This document shows, piece by piece, positions 1-6,863 of a stretch of 10,597 nt of DNA; positions within the stretch are counted from its first letter, which is position 1, and each line of letters opens with the position of its first letter. The position numbers were made by a program, and so were the translations under genes. Source of the stretch: J005 sp964613235 (GTDB taxonomy: Bacteria; Pseudomonadota; Zetaproteobacteria; Mariprofundales; Mariprofundaceae); NCBI GenBank assembly GCA_964613235.1, contig CAZTGM010000059.1, positions 1 through 10,597 on the forward strand, in the 5' to 3' direction. The notes beneath the pieces were generated by a model, which saw nothing but the letters and a program-made list of their open reading frames with translations, was not told where the DNA came from and did not search any database.

Positions 1-19
1 ATAGGAGGATGCGACAGGA

Positions 20-33
20 CCCTGAACTCAGGG
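20..33 (-). terminator. Small hairpin just after the outer-membrane protein gene (possible terminator)
   Basis: A perfect 6-bp inverted repeat (CCCTGA / TCAGGG, 2-nt spacer) starts a few bases beyond the tandem stop codons of the beta-barrel gene. In RNA it would fold as a 4-bp stem with a 6-nt loop. No T-run follows on the minus strand, so it is not a canonical intrinsic terminator. It may help 3'-end formation or be chance. Confidence 0.3.
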
Positions 34-37
34 CTTA

Positions 38-601
38 TTAAAAATGATATTTGGCACTTAACGAAAGCGAACTCGCCTCCAATCCCTGGAAACTGGTTTT
101 GATGGCCACAGGGTTGGTTTTCGGCTTGCTCAGCATGTGCGAATATTCCAGGCCAAGGCTGTAATCATCCGCAACACGATATTGCAGGCCGAGACCATAG
201 GCATAACCGGTACGCGTCTTCTTTTGTGTCACCAGACCCGGTTCACTGTAGCTGGCGCGAACCGTAGCAATACCCAACAGAGCATAGCCCATCCAGTCAT
301 CATTAAACTGATACTTCGGCTTCAGATAGGCTGCCGCAAAGAAATCAATACCCATACGCGGTTGCAACGTAAGCTCCTCGCCTGTTTTTCCCGTCGCGCC
401 AATACGAACCTCTCCGCCAAAATATTCGGAGAAGTCATCGCCCAGCTGCACATAACCGCCACCAACCGCCTTCTTGGTCACACCACTACCGAGGTTAAAA
501 GCACCAAAACCTGCACCAATATAAGGTTCGGATGCCTGTGCAAGGCCACTGCAGGCCAATACGGAAATCGCCAGAAAGGCTGTTTTGAGTGTTTTATACA
601 T
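38..601 (-). CDS. Small secreted outer-membrane beta-barrel protein
   Basis: The 187-residue product has a classical signal peptide: basic MYKTLK, a hydrophobic core to about residue 20, and a likely SPase I cut after AQA (residue 23). Cys17 lies in the hydrophobic region, but its surroundings are a poor lipobox, so I favour a non-lipidated protein. The mature part alternates polar and aromatic/aliphatic residues with Gly-rich turns (YIGAGFGAF, GYAYGLGLQYRV, LSLSAKYHF). It ends in a C-terminal Phe after a Tyr, the usual BAM recognition signature of outer-membrane proteins. The size fits an 8-stranded barrel of the broad OmpA-N/OmpW/Ail-like 'porin family' (inference from composition; no ligand can be assigned). 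Two tandem TAA stops end it. The start is preceded by AAGGAG at a long (about 12-nt) spacing. It is separated from the upstream acyl-CoA synthetase by 177 nt and so is probably transcribed on its own. Confidence 0.8.
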   Translation of the reverse strand: MYKTLKTAFLAISVLACSGLAQASEPYIGAGFGAFNLGSGVTKKAVGGGYVQLGDDFSEYFGGEVRIGATGKTGEELTLQPRMGIDFFAAAYLKPKYQFNDDWMGYALLGIATVRASYSEPGLVTQKKTRTGYAYGLGLQYRVADDYSLGLEYSHMLSKPKTNPVAIKTSFQGLEASSLSLSAKYHF

Positions 602-703
602 ATACGTTCAGAACTCCTTTGCATGAAATGAAGAACCGAACAGTGCGGCATAAAGCTGAATTGAAACTGAACAGGAAGAGGCAACATGCATGTAAATAGC
701 CCC

Positions 704-751
704 TGGCCTTATGTGCCTTTATCAGCCGACCTTCTTTTGCACATCAGGCCA
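704..751. repeat. 13-bp imperfect inverted repeat between acyl-CoA synthetase and OMP gene
   Basis: The arms TGGCCTTATGTGC (704-716) and GCACATCAGGCCA (739-751) are complementary at 12 of 13 positions, with a 22-nt spacer. The repeat starts 28 nt after the acyl-CoA synthetase stop and ends about 100 nt before the OMP start. As minus-strand RNA it would form a stable GC-rich stem. No T-tract follows, so it could be a factor-dependent terminator or 3'-end stabiliser, a leader structure of the OMP mRNA, or a palindromic protein-binding site. I see no second copy in the window. The remaining sequence of the 602-778 gap holds no promoter that I can place with confidence. Confidence 0.6.
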
Positions 752-778
752 CTAGCCAAATGCAAGCGAAAGGTAATG

Positions 779-2545
779 TTAATATAATGATTCCAGCTGT
801 TCGGAAAAGGCCTCGTAAACCTTGCGTCGCTTGATTTTCATGGTCGGCGTCAACATGCCATTGTCGATGGTAAGCGGCGTATCCAGCAAATGAATGCGGC
901 GAACCTGTTCGAAGGGATTCAGATCTGCCAGCAGATCATTGATGCGTGTCTGCAGCATTTTGCGCACCACGACCGAGGCACAAAGATGTGTCCACTCCGT
1001 TTCCGGCAAGCCTTCTTCCTCAGACCATGCACGCACGGCATCCTCATTGGGCACAATCAGGGCCACCAGATACGGCTTCTTGTCGCCATAAATCACGGCC
1101 TGATCAATCATGGTATCGCCAACCAGCACAGCCTCAATACGTTGCGGCGCAATATTCTCGCCACCGGAATTGACGATCAGATCCTTCTTGCGATCGGTGA
1201 TGAACAGATAACCATCCTCGCTGATATGGCCGATATCGCCGGTATGCAACCAGCCATCCTCATCCACGGCTTCACGGGTAGCCTTGGGCTGCTTCCAGTA
1301 GCCCTGCATGATATTGGCGCCACGTGCCAGAATCTCACCATCTTCCGCCAGCCGCACGGTCACCCCGTAAACAGCCTTGCCCACACTGCCCAGACGGGAT
1401 GCATGCGGTGGATTAACGGTTAACAGAGGTGCAGATTCGGTCAGGCCGTAACCTTCCACAACAGGGATACCCAGCGCGTTGAAAAATGCGCCGACCTCAA
1501 CACTGAGCGGCGCTCCGCCGGAAATCAGCATACGCAAACGTCCTCCAAAACGCAGGCGCAGGGCATGACCGACCTTGCGATCCAGCAGGCGATATATCCA
1601 GCGCTGAAAGATGGACATGCGTTCGCGTCCGGCAAGGTCGAGGTAGGTAAAAAACAGTTTCTTCTTCAGTGCCGGCTGTTTGTTGACCTGCGCCAAAATA
1701 CGGTTACGTACGACTTCCAGCATACGCGGTACGGTAATCATAATCGTCGGACTGGCCTCGGTCAGATTCTTGGCCACGGTATCCGGTCGTTCGGCAAAAG
1801 CGACCGACACGCCGAATGAATAGGGCAGAAAATGCCCGCCCATACGCTCCAGCGCATGGGCTAATGGCAAAAAGGACAGAAAAACTTCATCGCGGTTGAG
1901 TTCCACAACTTCGGGAATGGCATCCAGGTTGGCCAGAATATTGCCGTGACTAAGCATGACGCCCTTCGGATTGCCAGTTGTGCCTGAGGTGTAGACAAGC
2001 GTCGCCAACGTATTGCGATCGAGTTTTGCCATCCGTGATTGCAACTCGTCTTCCAGCAGTTCGTGTTCTTCCAGCGCCTGCAGGGTTTGCAATAGCGGGC
2101 CTTCCTGCCCTTCCTCCAGGCTGACGATATGACGCAGTTTGGGGCATTCGCCGACGGCCTGCAGCAAATGTCGCAGCAGATTTCCGCCGGAGACAAACAC
2201 CATCGATACGCCGGCATCATTGATGACATACGCCATGTCCTGCGGACGATAGGTACAATACAATGGCACAGTCACCGCCCCGACAGACAGGATAGCGTAA
2301 TCGACCACGGCCCATTCCGGCCGGTTTTCCATCAGAATAGCGATGCGATCCCCTTCCCTGACGTGCTGGCGGATCAGTCCGGATGCTACCCGCCGGATAC
2401 GCGTGGCCAACTCCATATAAGTAACCGGCACATATTTACCGTGTTTGCGGCGCCACTGGCACGGCACATACGGATGCTTTTCCGCCTGGCGAAACAAGGC
2501 CTGCGGCAAGTGCTGAATACTGCGGATATCGGCTGCATTACGCAT
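779..2545 (-). CDS. Long-chain fatty acid--CoA ligase (AMP-forming, FAA1/FadD type)
   Basis: The 588-residue cytosolic or membrane-associated enzyme should activate fatty acids through an acyl-AMP intermediate to acyl-CoA. Visible ANL-superfamily motifs, in order: the ATP P-loop YTSGTTGNPKG (about 185-195), PLAHALER (227-234), ISGGAPL (341-347), EGYGLTES (364-371), GWLHTGD (431-437), DRKKDLIV (451-458), and the C-terminal LTPTMKIKR with the expected adenylation lysine K570. The layout matches the COG1022-type long-chain synthetases. The chain length of the substrate cannot be read from sequence. I chose the ATG at 2545 because GGGGAGGAG lies about 7 nt upstream and the protein then starts at the family's usual place. 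A longer reading frame to 2698 exists but lies wholly inside the preceding membrane-protein gene. The start overlaps the stop of that gene (ATGCGTAA, 8 nt), indicating an operon and coupled translation. No key motif is missing. Confidence 0.93.
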   Translation of the reverse strand: MRNAADIRSIQHLPQALFRQAEKHPYVPCQWRRKHGKYVPVTYMELATRIRRVASGLIRQHVREGDRIAILMENRPEWAVVDYAILSVGAVTVPLYCTYRPQDMAYVINDAGVSMVFVSGGNLLRHLLQAVGECPKLRHIVSLEEGQEGPLLQTLQALEEHELLEDELQSRMAKLDRNTLATLVYTSGTTGNPKGVMLSHGNILANLDAIPEVVELNRDEVFLSFLPLAHALERMGGHFLPYSFGVSVAFAERPDTVAKNLTEASPTIMITVPRMLEVVRNRILAQVNKQPALKKKLFFTYLDLAGRERMSIFQRWIYRLLDRKVGHALRLRFGGRLRMLISGGAPLSVEVGAFFNALGIPVVEGYGLTESAPLLTVNPPHASRLGSVGKAVYGVTVRLAEDGEILARGANIMQGYWKQPKATREAVDEDGWLHTGDIGHISEDGYLFITDRKKDLIVNSGGENIAPQRIEAVLVGDTMIDQAVIYGDKKPYLVALIVPNEDAVRAWSEEEGLPETEWTHLCASVVVRKMLQTRINDLLADLNPFEQVRRIHLLDTPLTIDNGMLTPTMKIKRRKVYEAFSEQLESLY

Positions 2546-3452
2546 GATTTCTCTCCTCCCCTGTGCGTACTTCACCTTCACCACTCTGCTGTTTGGCTTC
2601 CGCGGCCAGCAATGCATCCAGCGCCCGATGGATGGCAACCGTGACATGGGTAATAACAATGCAGGGAATGCTGGCAATCGCCGCCACCAGCAGACCACAC
2701 AGCATCAGGCCGATCATATAGGCCATACCGCTCCAGAAACCGGCAGGGTGAAGTACCTGCTGCAACTGTCCGGGTGCGGAAAAGGCCATCAATTCGAGCG
2801 TCATCTGCCCACCGACCCAGACGGGAGAAAAAATCAGCGCCATAACAATTAATGTCACCAGCACGCCACCAAGATTATAGATTAGCATTTCAGGCAGGCG
2901 TTGTTGCAGCAACTGCCATAGTCTGAAACGCACATCTTCGGCACATACATCCGACATGGCCATACGGGCTGCAAGATTGAACAGCACCAGCAGCATGGCC
3001 ATCACCACCACCGTGTTCAGCAACACCAACGGCACCGTAATCAGTGCCAGCCAGACCAGCCCCAGGCCGGGCAGATTGGCCAGCCAGAGCAGCAACAACT
3101 CGCTACCTATCAACAACAGGAATGCGCCGGCAATCCATATCGGCAACATGACAATGGCGCGCAGGCGCTGACGGGCGAAACGCAGCGCGGCACGCATGGT
3201 CGGCACATGCTCATCCTGCATGATCGCATGCACCTGATGGGCCAGCGCCGTCAAACCAAACAACAGCCACAACATGTTCAGGACAAGGCCTATGATCTGC
3301 AACAGCAGTGGCTGGTGGCCGCCGATATTACACAAGCCGGCAATCATGACGCCACCGGTCAGCGTCAGCGCCGTGGTTACAATCAGCTTGAGGCGGATGG
3401 CATCCCTTGCGGCGGCAATAATCAGGTCATAGTTTATATAACCACTGGCCAT
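2538..3452 (-). CDS. Multi-pass inner-membrane protein of unknown function, coupled to the acyl-CoA synthetase
   Basis: I do not recognise the family. The 304-residue product is strongly hydrophobic, with about six membrane segments (roughly residues 23-44, 50-72, 100-124, 130-160, 192-214, 240-270). A cytoplasmic-looking charged stretch lies at 73-99 (basic RFARQRLR) and another at 161-190. The tail after 276 is polar and Glu-rich. No transporter or enzyme motif is visible. The segment pairs with interhelical basic stretches resemble generic 'YIP/DUF' membrane proteins, but I cannot assign one. I chose the ATG at 3452 because GGGAGG sits 5 nt upstream; a start at 3521 would add 23 residues but has no better ribosome site. 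The 8-nt overlap with the downstream acyl-CoA synthetase suggests a related job at the membrane, perhaps in lipid handling (inference from context only). Confidence 0.75.
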   Translation of the reverse strand: MASGYINYDLIIAAARDAIRLKLIVTTALTLTGGVMIAGLCNIGGHQPLLLQIIGLVLNMLWLLFGLTALAHQVHAIMQDEHVPTMRAALRFARQRLRAIVMLPIWIAGAFLLLIGSELLLLWLANLPGLGLVWLALITVPLVLLNTVVVMAMLLVLFNLAARMAMSDVCAEDVRFRLWQLLQQRLPEMLIYNLGGVLVTLIVMALIFSPVWVGGQMTLELMAFSAPGQLQQVLHPAGFWSGMAYMIGLMLCGLLVAAIASIPCIVITHVTVAIHRALDALLAAEAKQQSGEGEVRTGEERNHA

Positions 3453-3485
3453 GTTTTCCTCCCGAACCACAGGCGCTATAAAGCG

Positions 3486-3513
3486 AGCATAGACGATAGC
3501 CGCCACCTGGCAA
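3486..3513 (-). promoter_or_regulatory. Putative sigma70-type promoter for the membrane protein/acyl-CoA synthetase pair
   Basis: On the minus strand TTGCCA (plus 3508-3513) is followed after 16 nt by TATGCT (plus 3486-3491). This is a 5/6 and 4/6 match to the consensus, placed about 35 nt before the start codon of the membrane-protein gene. An overlapping alternative (TTGAAG, 17 nt, TATCGT) exists slightly upstream, so the exact start of transcription is uncertain. Confidence 0.4.
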
Positions 3514-3524
3514 GTCTTCAATGA

Positions 3525-3552
3525 TTGACCTGGCTCATGCAGATCGCATACT
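3525..3552 (+). promoter_or_regulatory. Putative sigma70-type promoter for the Rossmann protein/plsY/LysM/topA run
   Basis: TTGACC (3525-3530), a 16-nt spacer and CATACT (3547-3552) lie about 30 nt before the ATG at 3582, giving a leader of roughly 22 nt with the strong AGGAGG at 3571-3576. It is back-to-back with the leftward promoter; the -35 boxes are 11 nt apart. One regulator could therefore affect both directions (inference). Confidence 0.45.
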
Positions 3553-3581
3553 TAAGCAACCGCAAACGAGAGGAGGAAACC

Positions 3582-4535
3582 ATGGGACATCGCCTGTGCA
3601 TTTTTGGAGGAAGCGGCTTTGTTGGCCGGGCCATTGTACGGCATGCCGTAGAACAGGGCTATGATGTCACGGTTGCCTGCAGACATCCTGAAAGAGCCCG
3701 CAACCTGATGGTTGAAGGCGTACATCTGATCAAGGCCGATATCGTCGATGGCCGTGGCGTAAGTGAGGCTGTACAGAACGCGGATGCGGTCATCAACCTG
3801 GTTGGGTTGTTGTTCGAAAAAGGGCGTTACACCTTTGATGCGGCACATGTGCATGGCACAGAACATGTCCTTGATGCCTGCAAATTACATGGCATCCGAC
3901 GCTATCTGCATATGAGTGCGCTGGGTGCCGGAGCAGTTCCTGAAAGCGTCTATGCCAGCACCAAGGCAGAAGCCGAGCAGCGGGTGCAGGCATCTTCGTT
4001 GCAATGGAGCATTTTCCGTCCCTCCATTATTTACGGTGACCATGATTCCTTTTTCAACAAATTCAAGGCCATGGGTGCATCACTGCCTGTCATGCCGGTC
4101 ATTGCCGGAGAAACCCGTTTCCAGCCGGTATGGGTAGAAGATGTGGCCCGCGCCTTTGTCGCGGCCATCAACGACAAACACACATTCGGCCAGACATATA
4201 CACTGGTCGGCCCGAAAACCTATACCTTCCGCAAGCTGCTGGAGCTACTGAACTGCGAACTGGGCCGGAAACGCATACTGCTGCCCATACCGCTGTTTGT
4301 CGCCAGACTGATAGCCCTGTTTACCGAATGGCTGCCGACACCATTGCTGACCCGCGACCAGTTGATACTTCTGCAACATGATAATATCGCCGAAGGCGAG
4401 TCCTTTCCGACGATATTCGGCGAGGCCGCAGCACTGGAAAGCGTGTTGCCCTCTTATATTCACGGCTCTCAACCCGAACACATCCAGCGTCATCTTGATG
4501 ACGCCCGCCAGCGTTATCGCAAGGGTGGCATTTGA
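3582..4535 (+). CDS. NAD(P)-binding Rossmann-fold protein, NDUFA9-like atypical SDR
   Basis: The 317-residue soluble protein opens with a beta strand and the dinucleotide-binding loop GGSGFVG (residues 9-15). It continues with ADIVD (52-56), the strand ADAVINLVG (67-75) and YASTK (124-128), which has the Y-xxx-K spacing of the short-chain dehydrogenase catalytic pair. FRPSIIYG (145-152) is the usual SDR substrate-side strand. The set matches the 'complex I NDUFA9 subunit family'/NAD-dependent epimerase-like group (COG0702). In mitochondria NDUFA9 is a complex I accessory subunit, but bacterial members are generally free-standing with poorly defined substrates, so a complex I role should not be assumed. 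I chose the ATG at 3582, 5 nt after AGGAGG and giving MGHRLCIFGGSGF. An in-frame start at 3525 would overlap the promoter. The stop overlaps the plsY start by 3 nt, so the two are probably coupled. A role with lipid or quinone substrates is possible from context but unproven. Confidence 0.85.
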   Translation: MGHRLCIFGGSGFVGRAIVRHAVEQGYDVTVACRHPERARNLMVEGVHLIKADIVDGRGVSEAVQNADAVINLVGLLFEKGRYTFDAAHVHGTEHVLDACKLHGIRRYLHMSALGAGAVPESVYASTKAEAEQRVQASSLQWSIFRPSIIYGDHDSFFNKFKAMGASLPVMPVIAGETRFQPVWVEDVARAFVAAINDKHTFGQTYTLVGPKTYTFRKLLELLNCELGRKRILLPIPLFVARLIALFTEWLPTPLLTRDQLILLQHDNIAEGESFPTIFGEAAALESVLPSYIHGSQPEHIQRHLDDARQRYRKGGI

Positions 4536-5152
4536 ACCTGCCTGACATCGCCCTGATTATCGCCGCCTATCTGGTCGGCGGCATTCCGTTTGGACTGATT
4601 CTGTCCAAATGGCTGGCAAAACGCGATCCGCGCGAATTCGGCAGCGGCAATATCGGCGCCACCAATGCCATGCGCACCGGCGGCAAAGCCGTCGGCCTGC
4701 TGACACTGCTTGCCGATATCGGCAAGGGCAGTCTGACCGTGGCACTGGCCATGGCTGTCAGCGATGCTCCCTGGCTAATCGCCAGTGTCGCCATCGTGAC
4801 CTTTCTGGGCCATATTTTCCCGGTCTATCTGCGTTTTCGCGGAGGCAAGGGGGTAGCCACGATGTTTGGGGTATTGCTGCCATGGCAGCCCTGGCTGGCG
4901 GTTATCGCTTTTGTGGTTTGGATGCTGGCATTGAAAATCTCTCATTATGTGTCACTGGCCTCGATCATTGCCGGCTGGAGCCTGCCGGTTGCCGCAGTGT
5001 TCATGGGACAGGATACGCCCAGTCTGCTGGCCTGTCTTGTGTTCGCTGCTCTGATGACGCAACGACACCATGAAAACATCCGGCGACTGCGCGCTGGCAC
5101 GGAACCGCGCACCAACGAGGATCTGGCTGCCTCCAGAGAACAAACGTCATGA
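4532..5152 (+). CDS. plsY: Acyl-phosphate:glycerol-3-phosphate acyltransferase PlsY
   Basis: PlsY is an inner-membrane enzyme that transfers an acyl chain from acyl-phosphate (made by PlsX) to the sn-1 position of glycerol-3-phosphate, the first step of phospholipid synthesis. The 206-residue product has the family's usual length. All three conserved cytoplasmic loops are present: GSGNIGATNA (37-46), GHIFPVYLRFRGGKG (93-107; glycerol-3-phosphate-binding region) and RHHENIRRLRAGTE (178-191). Hydrophobic helices surround them (about 5-25, 53-75, 82-100, 113-133, 138-175). The only sensible start is a TTG at 4532, which overlaps the TGA of the preceding gene (TTGA). It is preceded by AAGGGTGG and gives the expected N-terminus MNLPDIALIIAAYLVGGIPFG. 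The rare start and overlap suggest expression tied to translation of the upstream gene. The stop overlaps the ATG of the LysM gene (ATGA). Confidence 0.96.
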   Translation: MNLPDIALIIAAYLVGGIPFGLILSKWLAKRDPREFGSGNIGATNAMRTGGKAVGLLTLLADIGKGSLTVALAMAVSDAPWLIASVAIVTFLGHIFPVYLRFRGGKGVATMFGVLLPWQPWLAVIAFVVWMLALKISHYVSLASIIAGWSLPVAAVFMGQDTPSLLACLVFAALMTQRHHENIRRLRAGTEPRTNEDLAASREQTS

Positions 5153-6201
5153 AATCGTATGTGGTTTGGTCGCTTGTTGCCCTGATTTGTACATGCTGGT
5201 CGGGCATGGCCGTGCCGACTTCAGCGGCAGAGCCGAAATCCGTACACGTTGAACAACAACTCAAGCAGCATCCGCCCACGCCGTATATCGTAAAAAAAGG
5301 CGATACACTCTGGGATATCGCCAATCACTTTTTCAAAGACCCCGAACAATGGCTGCGTATCTGGGAACATAATCTTTATATTACCAATCCCGACCTGATC
5401 TATCCGGGCAACGAAATCCGCTTCGATGCCACACAACAGCATCAGGGCGGCCTGCGCATCGTATACGCCAAACCGGCCGTGCTGATCAAACCCGTGCAAC
5501 GCCTTGAACCAGCCATAGACAGCAGACTGGTTTTGCATGCTCTGGAACGTTTCGATTTCATCAGCACGGACAATATTCAGGGCGACGGCTATATTCTCGA
5601 TGCCTCCGATGACCGACTGAATTACGGTGCCAACGACCACATCTATGTGCGCTTGGACGCCGATGTGCAGCAAGTCAGACGTTTTGATGTATTCCGCTCC
5701 ACGGATCCGATTACCGACCCCCGCACGGGTCAGGTTATCGGCATGCTGGTCAATCATCGCGGACAGATTGAACTCACGGATGAGGCCGGTGCAGACATCC
5801 GCCATGCTATCGTGCGCAAGGCTTACAAGGAAATTTCAGCCGGCGACCGGCTGAAACCAGCACGCCAGTTGAATACTGCCATTACGCCGATTACGCCGGA
5901 CAGGGATTATGCGGGCGTCGTGCTCTATATTCGTGATGATGCCGCCGAAGCCGGCCAGAATCAGGTCATCGGCATTACCCCCAATGCCGATGATGGCGTC
6001 AAACCCGGCATGCGCCTGACCATTTCGCGTCAGGGTCGCACGATCACGGATCCGTTACGCAACGAGCCTGTCACCCTGCCGGAAGAAGTCATCGGTGAGG
6101 CACTGGTGCTGGCCACACAGCAGGCCGGCTCCATCGCTTTGGTTACCCGTTCTACCCGCTCCATCAATATCGGCGATATCATTCACAGTCAAATGAAGTA
6201 A
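5149..6201 (+). CDS. Secreted LysM-domain protein
   Basis: The 350-residue product starts with a signal peptide (MKSYVVWSLVALICTCW..., probable cut near VPTSA-A, residues 26-27), so it is exported to the periplasm. One LysM module follows at about 46-93: YIVKKGDTLWDIANHFF..., then WLRIWEHN and ITNPDLIYPGNEIRF. LysM binds N-acetylglucosamine of peptidoglycan. The remaining 250 residues have no domain I recognise. They are rich in beta-type sequence with short hairpin-like patches (for example 147-185 and 280-350), and I see no hydrolase motif. Proteins of this kind occur next to dprA in many proteobacteria; the association is known but its meaning is not. The ATG at 5149 overlaps the plsY stop by 4 nt (ATGA). 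The Shine-Dalgarno is weak, so translation is probably coupled. It ends 15 nt before the start of the dprA remnant. Confidence 0.88.
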   Translation: MKSYVVWSLVALICTCWSGMAVPTSAAEPKSVHVEQQLKQHPPTPYIVKKGDTLWDIANHFFKDPEQWLRIWEHNLYITNPDLIYPGNEIRFDATQQHQGGLRIVYAKPAVLIKPVQRLEPAIDSRLVLHALERFDFISTDNIQGDGYILDASDDRLNYGANDHIYVRLDADVQQVRRFDVFRSTDPITDPRTGQVIGMLVNHRGQIELTDEAGADIRHAIVRKAYKEISAGDRLKPARQLNTAITPITPDRDYAGVVLYIRDDAAEAGQNQVIGITPNADDGVKPGMRLTISRQGRTITDPLRNEPVTLPEEVIGEALVLATQQAGSIALVTRSTRSINIGDIIHSQMK

Positions 6202-6216
6202 CAGCGGACCGGGGCG

Positions 6217-6863
6217 ATGCGCAGCGAGGATACATCCGCTACCACAGCATGGTTACGTCTGGCCATGGTTTCATGGTATCGGCCCGCTGCTGGGAAGACA
6301 ACTGGTGCAGGCCGCAGACTATCCGCAAGCCTTAAGCGTGCTCGATGATGCACCGCTGGTGCTGTTTGTGCGGGTGATATATCGGCATTGCAGCAAGCAC
6401 ACTGCCTAGTGGCCATGGTCGGCGCCCGCCGTGCCAGCAGGGAAGGACGCCTGACTGCCAGACGCTGGGCGCAATATTTTTCGCAGCAGGGCGTGAATAT
6501 TGTCAGTGGCATGGCTCTGGGCATCGATACTGCTGCGCACACCGGTGTGCTGGCCAGAAGTCATGCCGGCTGCCATCAGCTGATTCGTCAGGGCGCCGTA
6601 CGCCGGGACAATGCATGCGACACATGGGCTCGCATGAGGACGGCAAAACGGCAACAAAAACCTATACTCCGACCTCCGACGAAGAGCGAAAAATCCTTGC
6701 CTTTCTGCTGAACGAGCCGATACAGATCGACAATCTTGCCGAAACTTGCGGGTTGACCATCCCGCATCTTTCCCCCATCTTGCTCGCCTTTGAGCTGCAG
6801 GGAGTCATCGAACGCCTTCCCGGCAGCCGTTATTTGCTCAATGTGGAGTTGCAGGATCAATGA
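6217..6863 (+). pseudogene. dprA: Decayed dprA (DNA-processing protein A) with frameshifts and large internal deletions
   Basis: DprA loads RecA onto incoming single-stranded DNA during natural transformation and is normally about 350-380 residues. Only about 647 nt remain here, and homology is split over frames. Frame A (6217-6273) reads TTAWLRLAMVS, the usual DprA start. Frame B (6275-6373) reads GIGPLLGRQLVQ, then directly DYPQALSVLDDAPLVLFVR; about 50 residues normally lying between these are absent. Back in frame A at 6373, one base short at GTGCGGGTGAT, it reads GDISALQ...MVGARRAS...GVNIVSGMALGIDTAAHTGVL, the start of the Rossmann fold. This is joined near 6557-6570 straight to GCHQLIRQGA. 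That join removes roughly 105-120 residues, including the NFPRRNRIISGLS and SGSLITA regions. A third frame change near 6610-6660 leads to the C-terminal winged helix (about 6670-6855: ILAFLLNEPIQIDNLAE...). Stops occur in both upstream frames. It cannot make a working DprA. Its old stop still overlaps the topA ATG (ATGA). Confidence 0.9.

Noticed and set aside
3..11. AGGAGG followed by ATG at the left edge on the plus strand, resembling a gene start
   Set aside because: There is no space between the Shine-Dalgarno-like run and the ATG, and the frame closes after a few codons.
137..631. 164-codon open frame on the plus strand
   Set aside because: It is antisense to the beta-barrel gene, which has a clear signal peptide and C-terminal Phe; the plus frame shows nothing coherent.
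2546..2698. N-terminal extension of the acyl-CoA synthetase by 51 residues to a start at 2698
   Set aside because: It lies entirely inside the upstream membrane-protein gene, does not resemble the family, and the ATG at 2545 has a much better ribosome site.
3474..3485. Small palindrome CGCTATAAAGCG in the divergent promoter region
   Set aside because: Four-bp arms are expected by chance, and there is no second copy nearby to suggest an operator.
5221..5805. 194-codon open frame on the minus strand
   Set aside because: It lies opposite the LysM protein gene and its translation has no recognisable domain or credible ribosome site.
6189..6542. 117-codon minus-strand frame over the dprA remnant
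   Set aside because: The plus-strand pieces match DprA in order, and the minus translation has no family-like features.
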